DNA of 5,911 nt from Gemmatimonadaceae bacterium (GCA_025936015.1 JAICUE010000181.1:1-5911), one strand, 5' to 3'. Positions 1-5,598 are shown, numbered from the stretch's first letter. The notes: generated by a model from the letters alone, not told the origin. Translations and numbers: made by a program.

Positions 1-1
1 C

Positions 2-352
2 GCCGGCGCGCAGATCGCCGAGAAGGCGGGACTGCCGTCAGGCGCATGCATCCTGCTCGGCGCGGTCACCGGGGCCGCCGGCGGGGTGATCCGCGACATG
101 CTCACCGCCCAGATCCCGATGGTACTGCAGCGAGGAAGCCTGTACGCAACGGCGGCGATCGCCGGTACGACCCTGTACGTCGCGCTCGTCCGGATCGGTG
201 TCGCCCAGCGACCGGCGGTGATTTCGGGGATGGCGGTCGTCGCCGCGCTGCGCCTTGCCGCGATCCGCTGGGAGCTGATGCTCCCCTCGTTCGAGCTGCG
301 CGAGAGCGGAACGCACCGGCGGCCGGAGCCGCTGGACGACGACCCGCGCTGA
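2..352 (+). CDS. TRIC / UPF0126 family cation channel, 3' end only
   Basis: This frame is open from the left edge, so the 5' end lies outside the window; 116 residues are visible. The motif GAVTGAAGGVIRDM followed by a Pro-Met-Val-Leu and a Leu-Tyr-Ala-Thr-Ala-hydrophobic helix is the signature of the UPF0126 (YadS/YicG) family, now classed as prokaryotic TRIC channels. Members are about 200 residues with two homologous three-helix repeats in the inner membrane, and the visible part matches the second repeat. Three hydrophobic segments can be seen: around the Gly-rich motif, in the ATAAIAG region, and in the region before the sequence LAAIRWELMLP. The tail is charged (ESGTHRRPEPLDDDPR) and probably cytoplasmic. 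In the known family these are trimeric monovalent-cation channels; the physiological role in bacteria is poorly defined. A GTG at 86 could be taken as a start, but the conserved residues upstream of it show the true start is outside. The 102-base gap and a hairpin separate it from the next gene. Confidence 0.85.
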   Translation, partial: AGAQIAEKAGLPSGACILLGAVTGAAGGVIRDMLTAQIPMVLQRGSLYATAAIAGTTLYVALVRIGVAQRPAVISGMAVVAALRLAAIRWELMLPSFELRESGTHRRPEPLDDDPR

Positions 353-366
353 CGCCACGGGACGCG

Positions 367-389
367 GCGCCTCGCTCTGGCGAGGGCGC
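367..389 (+). terminator. GC-rich hairpin after the TRIC gene, terminator-like
   Basis: Bases 367-375 (GCGCCTCGC) pair with 380-389 (GCGAGGGCGC). The stem has nine base pairs with one bulged G at 386 and a four-base loop, TCTG. It starts 14 bases after the TRIC stop codon, inside the only gap over 100 bases in the window. No T-run follows, so it is not a classical intrinsic terminator. It may stop transcription weakly, protect the 3' end of the mRNA, or mark the unit boundary. Confidence 0.4.
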
Positions 390-454
390 TACGGCGGCTG
401 CATGTTGGGCGAACGGCCGGGACAGCGGCCCGCCTCCCCGATACCTCGCTTCGT

Positions 455-958
455 ATGCACCGTACCCACCTCCTGCTCGCCCTCCTCGCGTTAGGCAGCA
501 CGGCCTGCGTGCCCCTGCCCGGCCCGAGTGGCCCGCAGCTCACCTGCGCGACGCCGTCGGCGGATACCACCGGCTGGAGCCGCATCGCCGACAGCAGCGG
601 GTTTTCCTTCCTGCTGCCCCCGGGCTTTCGCGAGAACAGCGTCGAACCGGTCGACTCGCACGTGCGCGGCTTCGAGGCCGACGGATTGACGCTGAGCCTC
701 GACTACGGCCGCTACTCGAACGATCTCGCCGGTCCGCACGACGCATCGGAAGGACATCTCGAGTGCCCGACGCAGATCGGTGGCCACAAGGCCGTGGTCC
801 TGCTGACGTGGCCGGACCGGATGGCGTACGGCGTCGACGCCGCATGGCGCGACGTGCGCCCGGGAATCCACCTCTGGATGGGGGGCGCGGCGAACACGCC
901 TAACGGTCAACGCGCGCTCCTCACCGTGCTTCGCTCCGTCCGCTTCGACCAGCCCTGA
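455..958 (+). CDS. predicted lipoprotein of unknown function
   Basis: The product has 167 residues. The N-terminus is a short basic head (MHRTH), a Leu/Ala-rich hydrophobic core (residues 6-14) and a lipobox-like Gly-Ser-Thr-Ala-Cys with the lipidation Cys at residue 18. It is then followed by a Pro/Gly-rich linker, so it is probably a lipid-anchored periplasmic protein. The remainder (about 41-165) is a small alpha/beta domain. It opens with Trp-Ser-Arg-Ile-Ala-Asp-Ser-Ser-Gly-Phe-Ser-Phe-Leu-Leu-Pro-Pro-Gly-Phe and ends with Leu-Arg-Ser-Val-Arg-Phe. That pattern is common in PsbP/DUF1795-like small secreted domains, but I do not recognise a specific family. Cys31 and Cys104 could form a disulfide. 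The ATG at 455 is chosen because it places the signal peptide correctly; no Shine-Dalgarno is visible upstream. The stop lies 2 bases before the propeller gene, suggesting co-transcription. It contains two CGTTAGGC octamers, at 489 and (reversed) 898. Confidence 0.75.
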   Translation: MHRTHLLLALLALGSTACVPLPGPSGPQLTCATPSADTTGWSRIADSSGFSFLLPPGFRENSVEPVDSHVRGFEADGLTLSLDYGRYSNDLAGPHDASEGHLECPTQIGGHKAVVLLTWPDRMAYGVDAAWRDVRPGIHLWMGGAANTPNGQRALLTVLRSVRFDQP

Positions 959-960
959 TC

Positions 961-2085
961 ATGACCCATTCCTCGACGCAATCGCGGCCGCGCTCCGGCG
1001 ATGCACTCGTCCTCGTCGGGACGACCAAGGGCGCATTCATTCTCTCGTCGGACAAGTCGCGACGGAAGTGGACCGTCGACGGACCGCACTTTCCCGGGGA
1101 GGCGGTCTACGCGATGGCGTACGACGAGCGCGGTGGCCGGACGCGACTGCTCGTTGGTGCACACAGCAATCACTGGGGGAGCACGATCCGCTTGAGCGAC
1201 GATTACGGGCGGAGCTGGACGGGTCCCGAGCGTCAGGCCGTCCGCTTCCCCGAGTCATCAGGGATGTCGCTCGCCCAGGTCTGGCAGATCGCCCCCGGTC
1301 GTGCCGACGAGCCCGACGTCGTCCGCTGCGGCGTCGAGCCGGCCGCCCTCTTCGAGTCGCGCGACGCCGGAGAGAGCTGGGCACCGGTCGAAGGATTGCT
1401 GAACCACGAGCACCGGCCGAAATGGATGCCCGGTGGTGGTGGGCTCTGCCTGCACACCATCGTCACCGATCCGAAAGACAAGCAGCGGATGGCGATCGCG
1501 ATCTCGACGGCCGGCTTCTATCGCACCGACGACGGCGGCACGAGCTGGCAGGCGCGCAACAACGGAGTGCGCGCGGTCTTTCTCCCGAACAAGTATCCGG
1601 AGTTCGGCCAGTGCGTCCACAAGGTCGTCAATCACCCGGCAAGACCGGAGCGCCTCTTTCTCCAGAATCACTGGGGACTCTATCGCAGCGACGACTGGGG
1701 CGACTCCTGGCAGGACGTCGCCAACGGCGTCCCCTCCGATTTCGGCTTCGCGCTGCAGATGCATCCCCACGATCCGGACACGGTCTACGCCATTCCGATC
1801 CAGTCCGACGAGTTCCGCGTGGTTCCCGAGGGAAAGCTCCGCGTCTACCGGACGCGCGATGCCGGCAAGTCATGGCACCCGCTCGGCGGTGGCCTCCCGC
1901 AGTCGCAGGCGTTCGAGTGCGTCCTCCGCGACGGGCTCACGGCCGACAGCCATGACCCGGCCGGCATCTACTTCGGCACCCGCAGCGGGAAGCTGTTCGG
2001 CTCCGCCGACGAAGGCGAGAGCTGGCAGGAGCTCGCCGACGCTCTTCCGCCGATCTGCTGCGTGAAAGCGGCGGTGGTGTCCTGA
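961..2085 (+). CDS. Asp-box (BNR) beta-propeller protein, sialidase/VPS10-like fold
   Basis: The product has 374 residues. Six good Asp boxes (S/T-x-D-x-G-x-S-W) start at residues 79, 133, 189, 243, 298 and 348, and a degenerate one (SSDKSRRKW) lies at 29-37. They are 50-56 residues apart, so a seven-bladed propeller is expected, with the protein essentially all propeller. Databases often label such proteins exo-alpha-sialidase or glycosyl hydrolase. However, I see no FRIP motif and no clear sialidase Arg triad, so an enzymatic sialidase role is not supported; a binding or scaffold role is at least as likely. There is no signal peptide (the start is MTHSSTQSRPRSGDALVLVG), so it is probably cytoplasmic. 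Six cysteines are present (123, 163, 218, 320, 366, 367), including a Cys-Cys pair near the C-terminus. The ATG is 2 bases after the lipoprotein stop, and the stop is 4 bases before the CysO-like sulfur carrier gene, so translation is probably coupled. No Shine-Dalgarno is visible. Confidence 0.85.
   Translation: MTHSSTQSRPRSGDALVLVGTTKGAFILSSDKSRRKWTVDGPHFPGEAVYAMAYDERGGRTRLLVGAHSNHWGSTIRLSDDYGRSWTGPERQAVRFPESSGMSLAQVWQIAPGRADEPDVVRCGVEPAALFESRDAGESWAPVEGLLNHEHRPKWMPGGGGLCLHTIVTDPKDKQRMAIAISTAGFYRTDDGGTSWQARNNGVRAVFLPNKYPEFGQCVHKVVNHPARPERLFLQNHWGLYRSDDWGDSWQDVANGVPSDFGFALQMHPHDPDTVYAIPIQSDEFRVVPEGKLRVYRTRDAGKSWHPLGGGLPQSQAFECVLRDGLTADSHDPAGIYFGTRSGKLFGSADEGESWQELADALPPICCVKAAVVS
1045..2025 (+). 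repeat. seven Asp-box protein repeats in the propeller gene
   Basis: Asp-box codons occur at 1045-1071 (degenerate), 1195-1218, 1357-1380, 1525-1548, 1687-1710, 1852-1875 and 2002-2025. The period is 150-168 bases. The repeat is at protein level only: the DNA copies have diverged (for example SDDYGRSW, TDDGGTSW, TRDAGKSW), so this is an old internal duplication rather than a recent DNA repeat. Confidence 0.85.
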
Positions 2086-2089
2086 CCCG

Positions 2090-2371
2090 ATGGCGATCTC
2101 GGTGATCGTGCCTAACGCTCTCACCCCGTACTCGCGCGGGGTCGGCACGCTGGTCGTGACCGAGCCCTGCGCGACGGTCGGCGAGGCGCTCACCGCGGTC
2201 GGCGCGCGGCTCCCAGCGCTCACCGATCGCGTCCTCACCGAGCAGGGCGAGCTGCGGCGCCACGTCAACGTCTTCCTCGGCGACGAGAGCATTCGCTTCC
2301 TCGACGGGCTGGCGACCGCGCTCGACGCCAACGCGACGATCACGATCGTGCCGGCGGTGAGCGGCGGCTGA
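2090..2371 (+). CDS. MoaD/ThiS-family sulfur carrier, CysO-like
   Basis: The product is 93 residues and ends in Ala-Val-Ser-Gly-Gly. The C-terminal Gly-Gly is the activated tail of beta-grasp sulfur carriers, which are adenylated by an E1-like enzyme and converted to a thiocarboxylate. The segment RRHVNVFLGDESIRFLDGLA (57-76) and the tail ITIVPAVSGG closely match what I remember of Mycobacterium tuberculosis CysO. That protein is also 93 residues, with an Arg-x-Val-Asn, an Asp-Glu, an Arg-Phe, a Gly-Leu-Ala-Thr-Ala and an Ala-Val-x-Gly-Gly ending at the same places. CysO donates sulfur for cysteine synthesis with CysM and the Mec JAMM peptidase; MoaD serves molybdopterin synthase. None of those partners is in the window, so the acceptor is unknown. 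The gene starts 4 bases after the propeller stop, and that coupling suggests a joint job. Its ninth codon pair lies in a CGTTAGGC octamer (2110-2117, reversed). A MoaD role remains possible. Confidence 0.85.
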   Translation: MAISVIVPNALTPYSRGVGTLVVTEPCATVGEALTAVGARLPALTDRVLTEQGELRRHVNVFLGDESIRFLDGLATALDANATITIVPAVSGG

Positions 2372-2392
2372 CACTTCACGCGGTCAGCGCCG
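2362..2392 (+). other. hairpin across the sulfur-carrier stop codon
   Basis: Bases 2362-2372 (CGGCGGCTGAC) pair with 2383-2392 (GTCAGCGCCG). The stem has ten base pairs with one bulged G at 2366 and a ten-base loop. It overlaps the last codons and TGA stop of the CysO-like gene and has no T-run after it. It could be a weak terminator, an attenuator or an RNA-processing site that sets different expression for the sulfur-carrier and permease halves. It may also be chance in GC-rich DNA. Confidence 0.35.
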
Positions 2393-2427
2393 TAGACGTG
2401 GAACCATCCCCCCCGGCGGCCATAGCG

Positions 2428-3669
2428 ATGCCACTGTTCGAAGCCATCCGTCTCGCGCTCCTCCAGATTCGCGTCCAGAAGCTGAAGAGCTTCTTCACGC
2501 TCATCGGGGTCACCATCAGCGTGATGTTCCTGATCGCGGTCGTCTCGATCGTGCAGGGGATGAGCCGATACGTCGAGGAAGATTTCGCCGGCAAATTCCT
2601 CGGCGTGAACACCTTCAACCTGCGCCGCTTCCCCGACATCAATACCGACGAGACGGAGGCGACCTGGCGGATGTGGCTTCGCCGGCCGAAGATCTCCGTC
2701 GACGATGCACTCGCGGTGCGCGACGCACTCCCGGCGGGAACGGGATGGGCGATGCAGGACATCACCTGGGCCGACGGGAGCTCCAAGTTCACTCCCGGTG
2801 GTCCGCAGGTGCTCGCCCAGGCGGTGACCCCCGATTTTTTCCGCATCAAGAATCTCGTCGTCACCCAGGGACGCATCTTCACCCAGCAGGATGATCAGCT
2901 CGGATCCGACGTGGTCATCATCGGCACCGAGATCGCCGATCACTACTTCCCGAATCTCGATCCGATCGGACGCGAGTTTCGCGTCAACAAGTATCCCTTC
3001 CAGGTGATTGGCGTGCTGGAGAAGCAGGGAACGGTGTTCGGCCTCTCCCTCGACCGGCAGGTGATCGCGCCCTTTCACTCCTACATGGGGCGCATCACGA
3101 ACGTCAGGCAGAATCTCTACGGCGTCGTCGTCCAGGCGCCTGATCCATCGAAGCTCAAGCCGCTCGAGGAAATCGTCCGCGAGACGATGCGCCGGCGCAG
3201 ACACCTCCATCCCGCCGAGCCGGACGACTTCAGCTTCGAAAGCTCCGAGAGCGCGCTCTCGGGCTGGCTCAAGATCAAGCGCTATCTCGTCCTCGCCGGC
3301 ATCGCGCTTCCCGCCATCGGCTTGATCGTCGGGTCGATCGTGATCATGAACATCATGCTCGTCGCCGTCGCCGAGCGCACCCGCGAGATCGGCATCCGGA
3401 AGTCGTTAGGCGCGCGCAACCGCGACATCCTCCGCCAGTTCCTCGTCGAGTCGGCGGCGCTCAGCATCGTCGGCGCGATCTTCGGCATCGCGTTAGGCAT
3501 CGGGCTGTCGCAGCTCATCGCCGCGGTCTCGCCATTGCCGGCCGCCGTCGCCCCCTGGTCGATCGTCCTCGGCGTGCTGATCGGCGCCGGCGTCGGCATC
3601 ACCGCTGGCGCCTATCCGGCGAGTCGCGCGTCGCGGCTCGACCCGATCGCCGCGATGCGGTCGGAGTAG
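2428..3669 (+). CDS. ABC transporter permease, MacB/FtsX type (first of pair)
   Basis: The product has 413 residues from ATG 2428. The layout is that of MacB-type permeases: a membrane helix at about 21-43, a large periplasmic MacB-PCD-like domain at about 44-285, then three helices of the FtsX domain (about 287-315, 337-365 and 376-397). The family signature AERTREIGIRKSLGARNRDI at 315-334 is the cytoplasmic coupling region, and the C-terminal ASRLDPIAAMRSE is typical. Such proteins do not pump substrates across the inner membrane. They use ATP hydrolysis on the cytoplasmic side to move a periplasmic domain, for efflux, lipoprotein release or signalling. A GTG at 2398 would add ten Pro/Ala-rich residues. 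I prefer ATG 2428 because MPLFEAIRLALLQIR matches the usual family N-terminus, but neither start has a clear Shine-Dalgarno. The protein has no cysteine. Two CGTTAGGC octamers lie at 3404 and 3491. No ATPase gene is adjacent. Confidence 0.9.
   Translation: MPLFEAIRLALLQIRVQKLKSFFTLIGVTISVMFLIAVVSIVQGMSRYVEEDFAGKFLGVNTFNLRRFPDINTDETEATWRMWLRRPKISVDDALAVRDALPAGTGWAMQDITWADGSSKFTPGGPQVLAQAVTPDFFRIKNLVVTQGRIFTQQDDQLGSDVVIIGTEIADHYFPNLDPIGREFRVNKYPFQVIGVLEKQGTVFGLSLDRQVIAPFHSYMGRITNVRQNLYGVVVQAPDPSKLKPLEEIVRETMRRRRHLHPAEPDDFSFESSESALSGWLKIKRYLVLAGIALPAIGLIVGSIVIMNIMLVAVAERTREIGIRKSLGARNRDILRQFLVESAALSIVGAIFGIALGIGLSQLIAAVSPLPAAVAPWSIVLGVLIGAGVGITAGAYPASRASRLDPIAAMRSE
3663..3666 (+). promoter_or_regulatory. 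Shine-Dalgarno GGAG for the second permease
   Basis: GGAG lies seven bases before the ATG at 3674, inside the last codons of the first permease and immediately before its TAG stop. It is the only well-placed Shine-Dalgarno I see in the window; the other starts lack one. It supports the ATG at 3674 and coupled translation of the two permeases. Confidence 0.6.
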
Positions 3670-3673
3670 CGCC

Positions 3674-4924
3674 ATGTCGATCGGAGCGAGAGCCTATTCA
3701 CTGTTCGAGGGAGTACTCATCGCGCTCGACGCGATCCGCTCGAACAAGGTCCGCGCTGGCCTCACCATTCTCGGGATCGCCGTCGGCGTCTTCGTCGTCA
3801 CGGTGATGTCGGCAGCCGTGCACGGCATCAACGAAGGCGTGCGGCAGAGCATCGCCGCCGCCGGTCCGACCACCTTCTTCCTCACCCGGTGGCCGCCGGA
3901 GATCAACAGCTGCAACGGCAGCGCCGACAGCTGTCCGTGGCGCCACAACCCACCGCTGACGCTCGACCAGGCGAAGGAAATCGCCAGCCTTCCGGCGATC
4001 GAGCAGGTCGTCTCCCACATCGGGTCGAGCGTGCCCGCGCGCTACGGCGACCGAGATCTTCCCGGCGTCGATCTGAGCGCGTACACCAGCGGCTGGATCT
4101 CGATTCGCGGCGGCGACATCATCGCCGGCCGCGACTTCACGCAGCAGGAGGACGACAACGCCGCGAGCGTCGTGCTGATCAACGACAAGGTCGCCGATCG
4201 GCTGTTCGTCGGTGGTGAACCGATCGGGAAGACGGTCCGCCTCAGCGGCCGCCCTTTTCTCGTGATCGGCGTATACAAGCCCCTGGCCAACGCCTTCGAC
4301 TCGGGCTCGAAGGGGATGGTGATCGTACCCTTTCTGACCGCCGTCAGGCATCTCAATGTCGGCGATGACTGGATGGACCTGACCGTCACGCCCGCCGACG
4401 GAGTATCGCGCGACGCGGCGATGGACGAGACGATCGCCGCGCTGCGCACCACCCGTCACCTGCGCCCGGCGCAGCAGAACGACTTCTTCACCTCGACGCC
4501 CGAAAAGATTCTCGAGCTCTACAACAAGATCGTCGGCGTCTTCTTCATCGTGATGATCACGCTCTCGGCGATCGGCCTCTGTGTCGGCGGCGTCGGGGTC
4601 ATCGCGATCATGATGATCTCGGTGACGGAGCGGACGCGGGAGATCGGCGTCCGCAAGGCGTTGGGCGCGACGAAGGGGACGATCCTCTGGCAGTTCCTCG
4701 TCGAGGCGGTGACGCTGACGACCATCGGCGCGATCGCCGGTCTCCTCGTCGGTGGCGGCCTGACGCTGCTGATCCGCCGTACGACGCCGATCAACGCGGC
4801 CGCTCCCCCTGCCGCGATCGTCGCCGCACTCGTCGGCAGCGCGCTCGCCGGGATCGTCTTCGGCCTTCTCCCGGCGGCGCGCGCCGCGAGGCTCGACCCG
4901 GTCGAGGCGCTTCGCGACGAGTGA
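3674..4924 (+). CDS. ABC transporter permease, MacB/FtsX type (second of pair)
   Basis: The product has 416 residues and is a paralogue of the first permease. It has a helix at about 28-48, a periplasmic domain at about 50-283, and FtsX-domain helices at about 284-312, 339-366 and 378-400. The signature TERTREIGVRKALGATKGTI is at 318-337 and the C-terminus is AARLDPVEALRDE. Both copies share Phe-Thr-Gln-Gln-(Glu/Asp)-Asp in the periplasmic domain. Cys80 and Cys87 (CNGSADSC) are close together in the predicted periplasmic part and could form a disulfide; the first permease has no cysteine. The gene starts 4 bases after the first permease with a good GGAG. Its TGA stop overlaps the GTG start of the next gene. 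The two permeases probably form a heterodimer; the ATPase must come from elsewhere. Substrate cannot be read from the sequence. Confidence 0.9.
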   Translation: MSIGARAYSLFEGVLIALDAIRSNKVRAGLTILGIAVGVFVVTVMSAAVHGINEGVRQSIAAAGPTTFFLTRWPPEINSCNGSADSCPWRHNPPLTLDQAKEIASLPAIEQVVSHIGSSVPARYGDRDLPGVDLSAYTSGWISIRGGDIIAGRDFTQQEDDNAASVVLINDKVADRLFVGGEPIGKTVRLSGRPFLVIGVYKPLANAFDSGSKGMVIVPFLTAVRHLNVGDDWMDLTVTPADGVSRDAAMDETIAALRTTRHLRPAQQNDFFTSTPEKILELYNKIVGVFFIVMITLSAIGLCVGGVGVIAIMMISVTERTREIGVRKALGATKGTILWQFLVEAVTLTTIGAIAGLLVGGGLTLLIRRTTPINAAAPPAAIVAALVGSALAGIVFGLLPAARAARLDPVEALRDE

Positions 4925-5589
4925 AGCGCCTCGAACGACAGGCGACCGCCGTCGCGCCTGACGGCAGCCGGCTCGAGCTGCTCCGCCACGACCGCGACTA
5001 CAGCATTCGCGTCGACGGCGTCGACCTCATGTCGACTCGGCGCCACGCGTCCGAGGACGCGCTCGCTGTCGCGGCCTGCGCGCCGTTAGGCAGCCGCCCT
5101 GGCGCCCGCGTGCTGATCGGCGGGCTCGGACTCGGCTTCACGCTGCGGGCGGCGCTGGCGATCCTCGCGCCTGACGCGCGCGTGGTGGTCGCCGAGATAG
5201 TGGGCGCGGTCATCGACTGGAATCGAGAGCCCGCCTACCGGATCTCGGTCGACGCACTCGCCGATTCGCGCGTCGACCTTCGCCATGCCGATGTCGGCGA
5301 CGTCCTGCGCGAGAGCGAGGGACAGTTCGACGCGATCATGCTCGACGTCGACAACGGCGCCGAGGCGCTGACGACCGCGGGCAACGCGCGCCTGTATGAC
5401 GACGGCGGCATTCGCCTCACCGCCGCCGCGCTGCGTCCAGGGGGGCGGATCGTCTGGTGGTCGGCTCAGGCGGACCCGATCTTCGAGAAAGCGTTGCGCC
5501 GGGCAGGGCTCGTGGTCGAGACCGCGACCGTCCGCGCCCATGGGAAATCCGGCAGCCGCCACACGCTCCTCATCGCCGGGATCGGTTAG
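4921..5589 (+). CDS. spermidine-synthase-like Rossmann-fold protein
   Basis: The product has 222 residues. The N-terminal part (about 8-40) is a small beta-strand domain, with LMSTRRHASEDALA at 36-49 leading into the fold. The nucleotide-binding glycine motif is VLIGGLGLGFT (64-74), the acidic residue ending strand 2 is Glu92 in VVVAEIVGAVIDWNR, and the strand-4 motif is FDAIMLDVDNGAEAL (136-150) with Asp142 and Asp144. These match polyamine aminopropyltransferase-like and class I SAM-dependent methyltransferase folds. Proteins of this kind are often annotated as spermidine synthase, but they are shorter than true spermidine synthases (about 280 or more residues), so activity is not established. 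The GTG start overlaps the permease stop by 4 bases (GTGA, 4921-4924), which implies translational coupling. An ATG at 5029 would remove the N-terminal strand domain and is less likely. One CGTTAGGC octamer lies at 5084. Alternatives are another SAM methyltransferase or an MnmC-like enzyme. Confidence 0.8.
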   Translation: MKRLERQATAVAPDGSRLELLRHDRDYSIRVDGVDLMSTRRHASEDALAVAACAPLGSRPGARVLIGGLGLGFTLRAALAILAPDARVVVAEIVGAVIDWNREPAYRISVDALADSRVDLRHADVGDVLRESEGQFDAIMLDVDNGAEALTTAGNARLYDDGGIRLTAAALRPGGRIVWWSAQADPIFEKALRRAGLVVETATVRAHGKSGSRHTLLIAGIG

Positions 5590-5598
5590 ATTTCAGGG

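Larger units (their letters stand above)
489..5091. repeat. dispersed octamer CGTTAGGC, six copies
   Basis: Exact copies read CGTTAGGC at 489-496, 3404-3411, 3491-3498 and 5084-5091, and the reverse complement GCCTAACG at 898-905 and 2110-2117. All lie inside genes. Forward copies encode (Ala/Ser/Pro)-Leu-Gly using TTA; reverse copies encode Pro-Asn using CCT-AAC. The first permease has two, the lipoprotein two, the sulfur carrier and the spermidine-synthase-like gene one each. Confidence 0.8.

Noticed and set aside
415..430. Small inverted repeat GGCCG/CGGCC in the gap before the lipoprotein
   Set aside because: A five-base-pair stem in GC-rich sequence is expected by chance.
405..445. Possible sigma-70 promoter before the lipoprotein (TTGGGC at 405, GATACC at 440)
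   Set aside because: The spacing is about 29 bases instead of 16-18, and the -10 match is poor.
46..903. Long plus-strand open frame of 285 codons overlapping the TRIC and lipoprotein genes
   Set aside because: The product is Arg/Pro/Ala-rich with no recognisable motif. It overlaps two frames with clear protein signatures, so it is a high-GC shadow.
1068..1955. Arg-rich plus-strand open frame inside the propeller gene
   Set aside because: It is a frame-shifted reading of the Asp-box repeats, with no independent start signal or motif.
961..2085. Annotation of the propeller as a true sialidase
   Set aside because: Asp boxes only mark the fold. No FRIP motif or clear catalytic Arg triad is visible, and there is no signal peptide.
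1870..3210. Minus-strand open frame of 446 codons opposite the propeller end, sulfur carrier and first permease
   Set aside because: Long antisense frames are common in GC-rich coding DNA. The translation is of low quality, and the plus strand holds three well-supported genes.
155..4737. Three copies of GCGATCGC (155-162, 1492-1499, 4730-4737), like the cyanobacterial HIP1 word
   Set aside because: The count is modest, and the copies follow from preferred codons for Ala/Ile runs. Unlike CGTTAGGC, no rare codon is forced.
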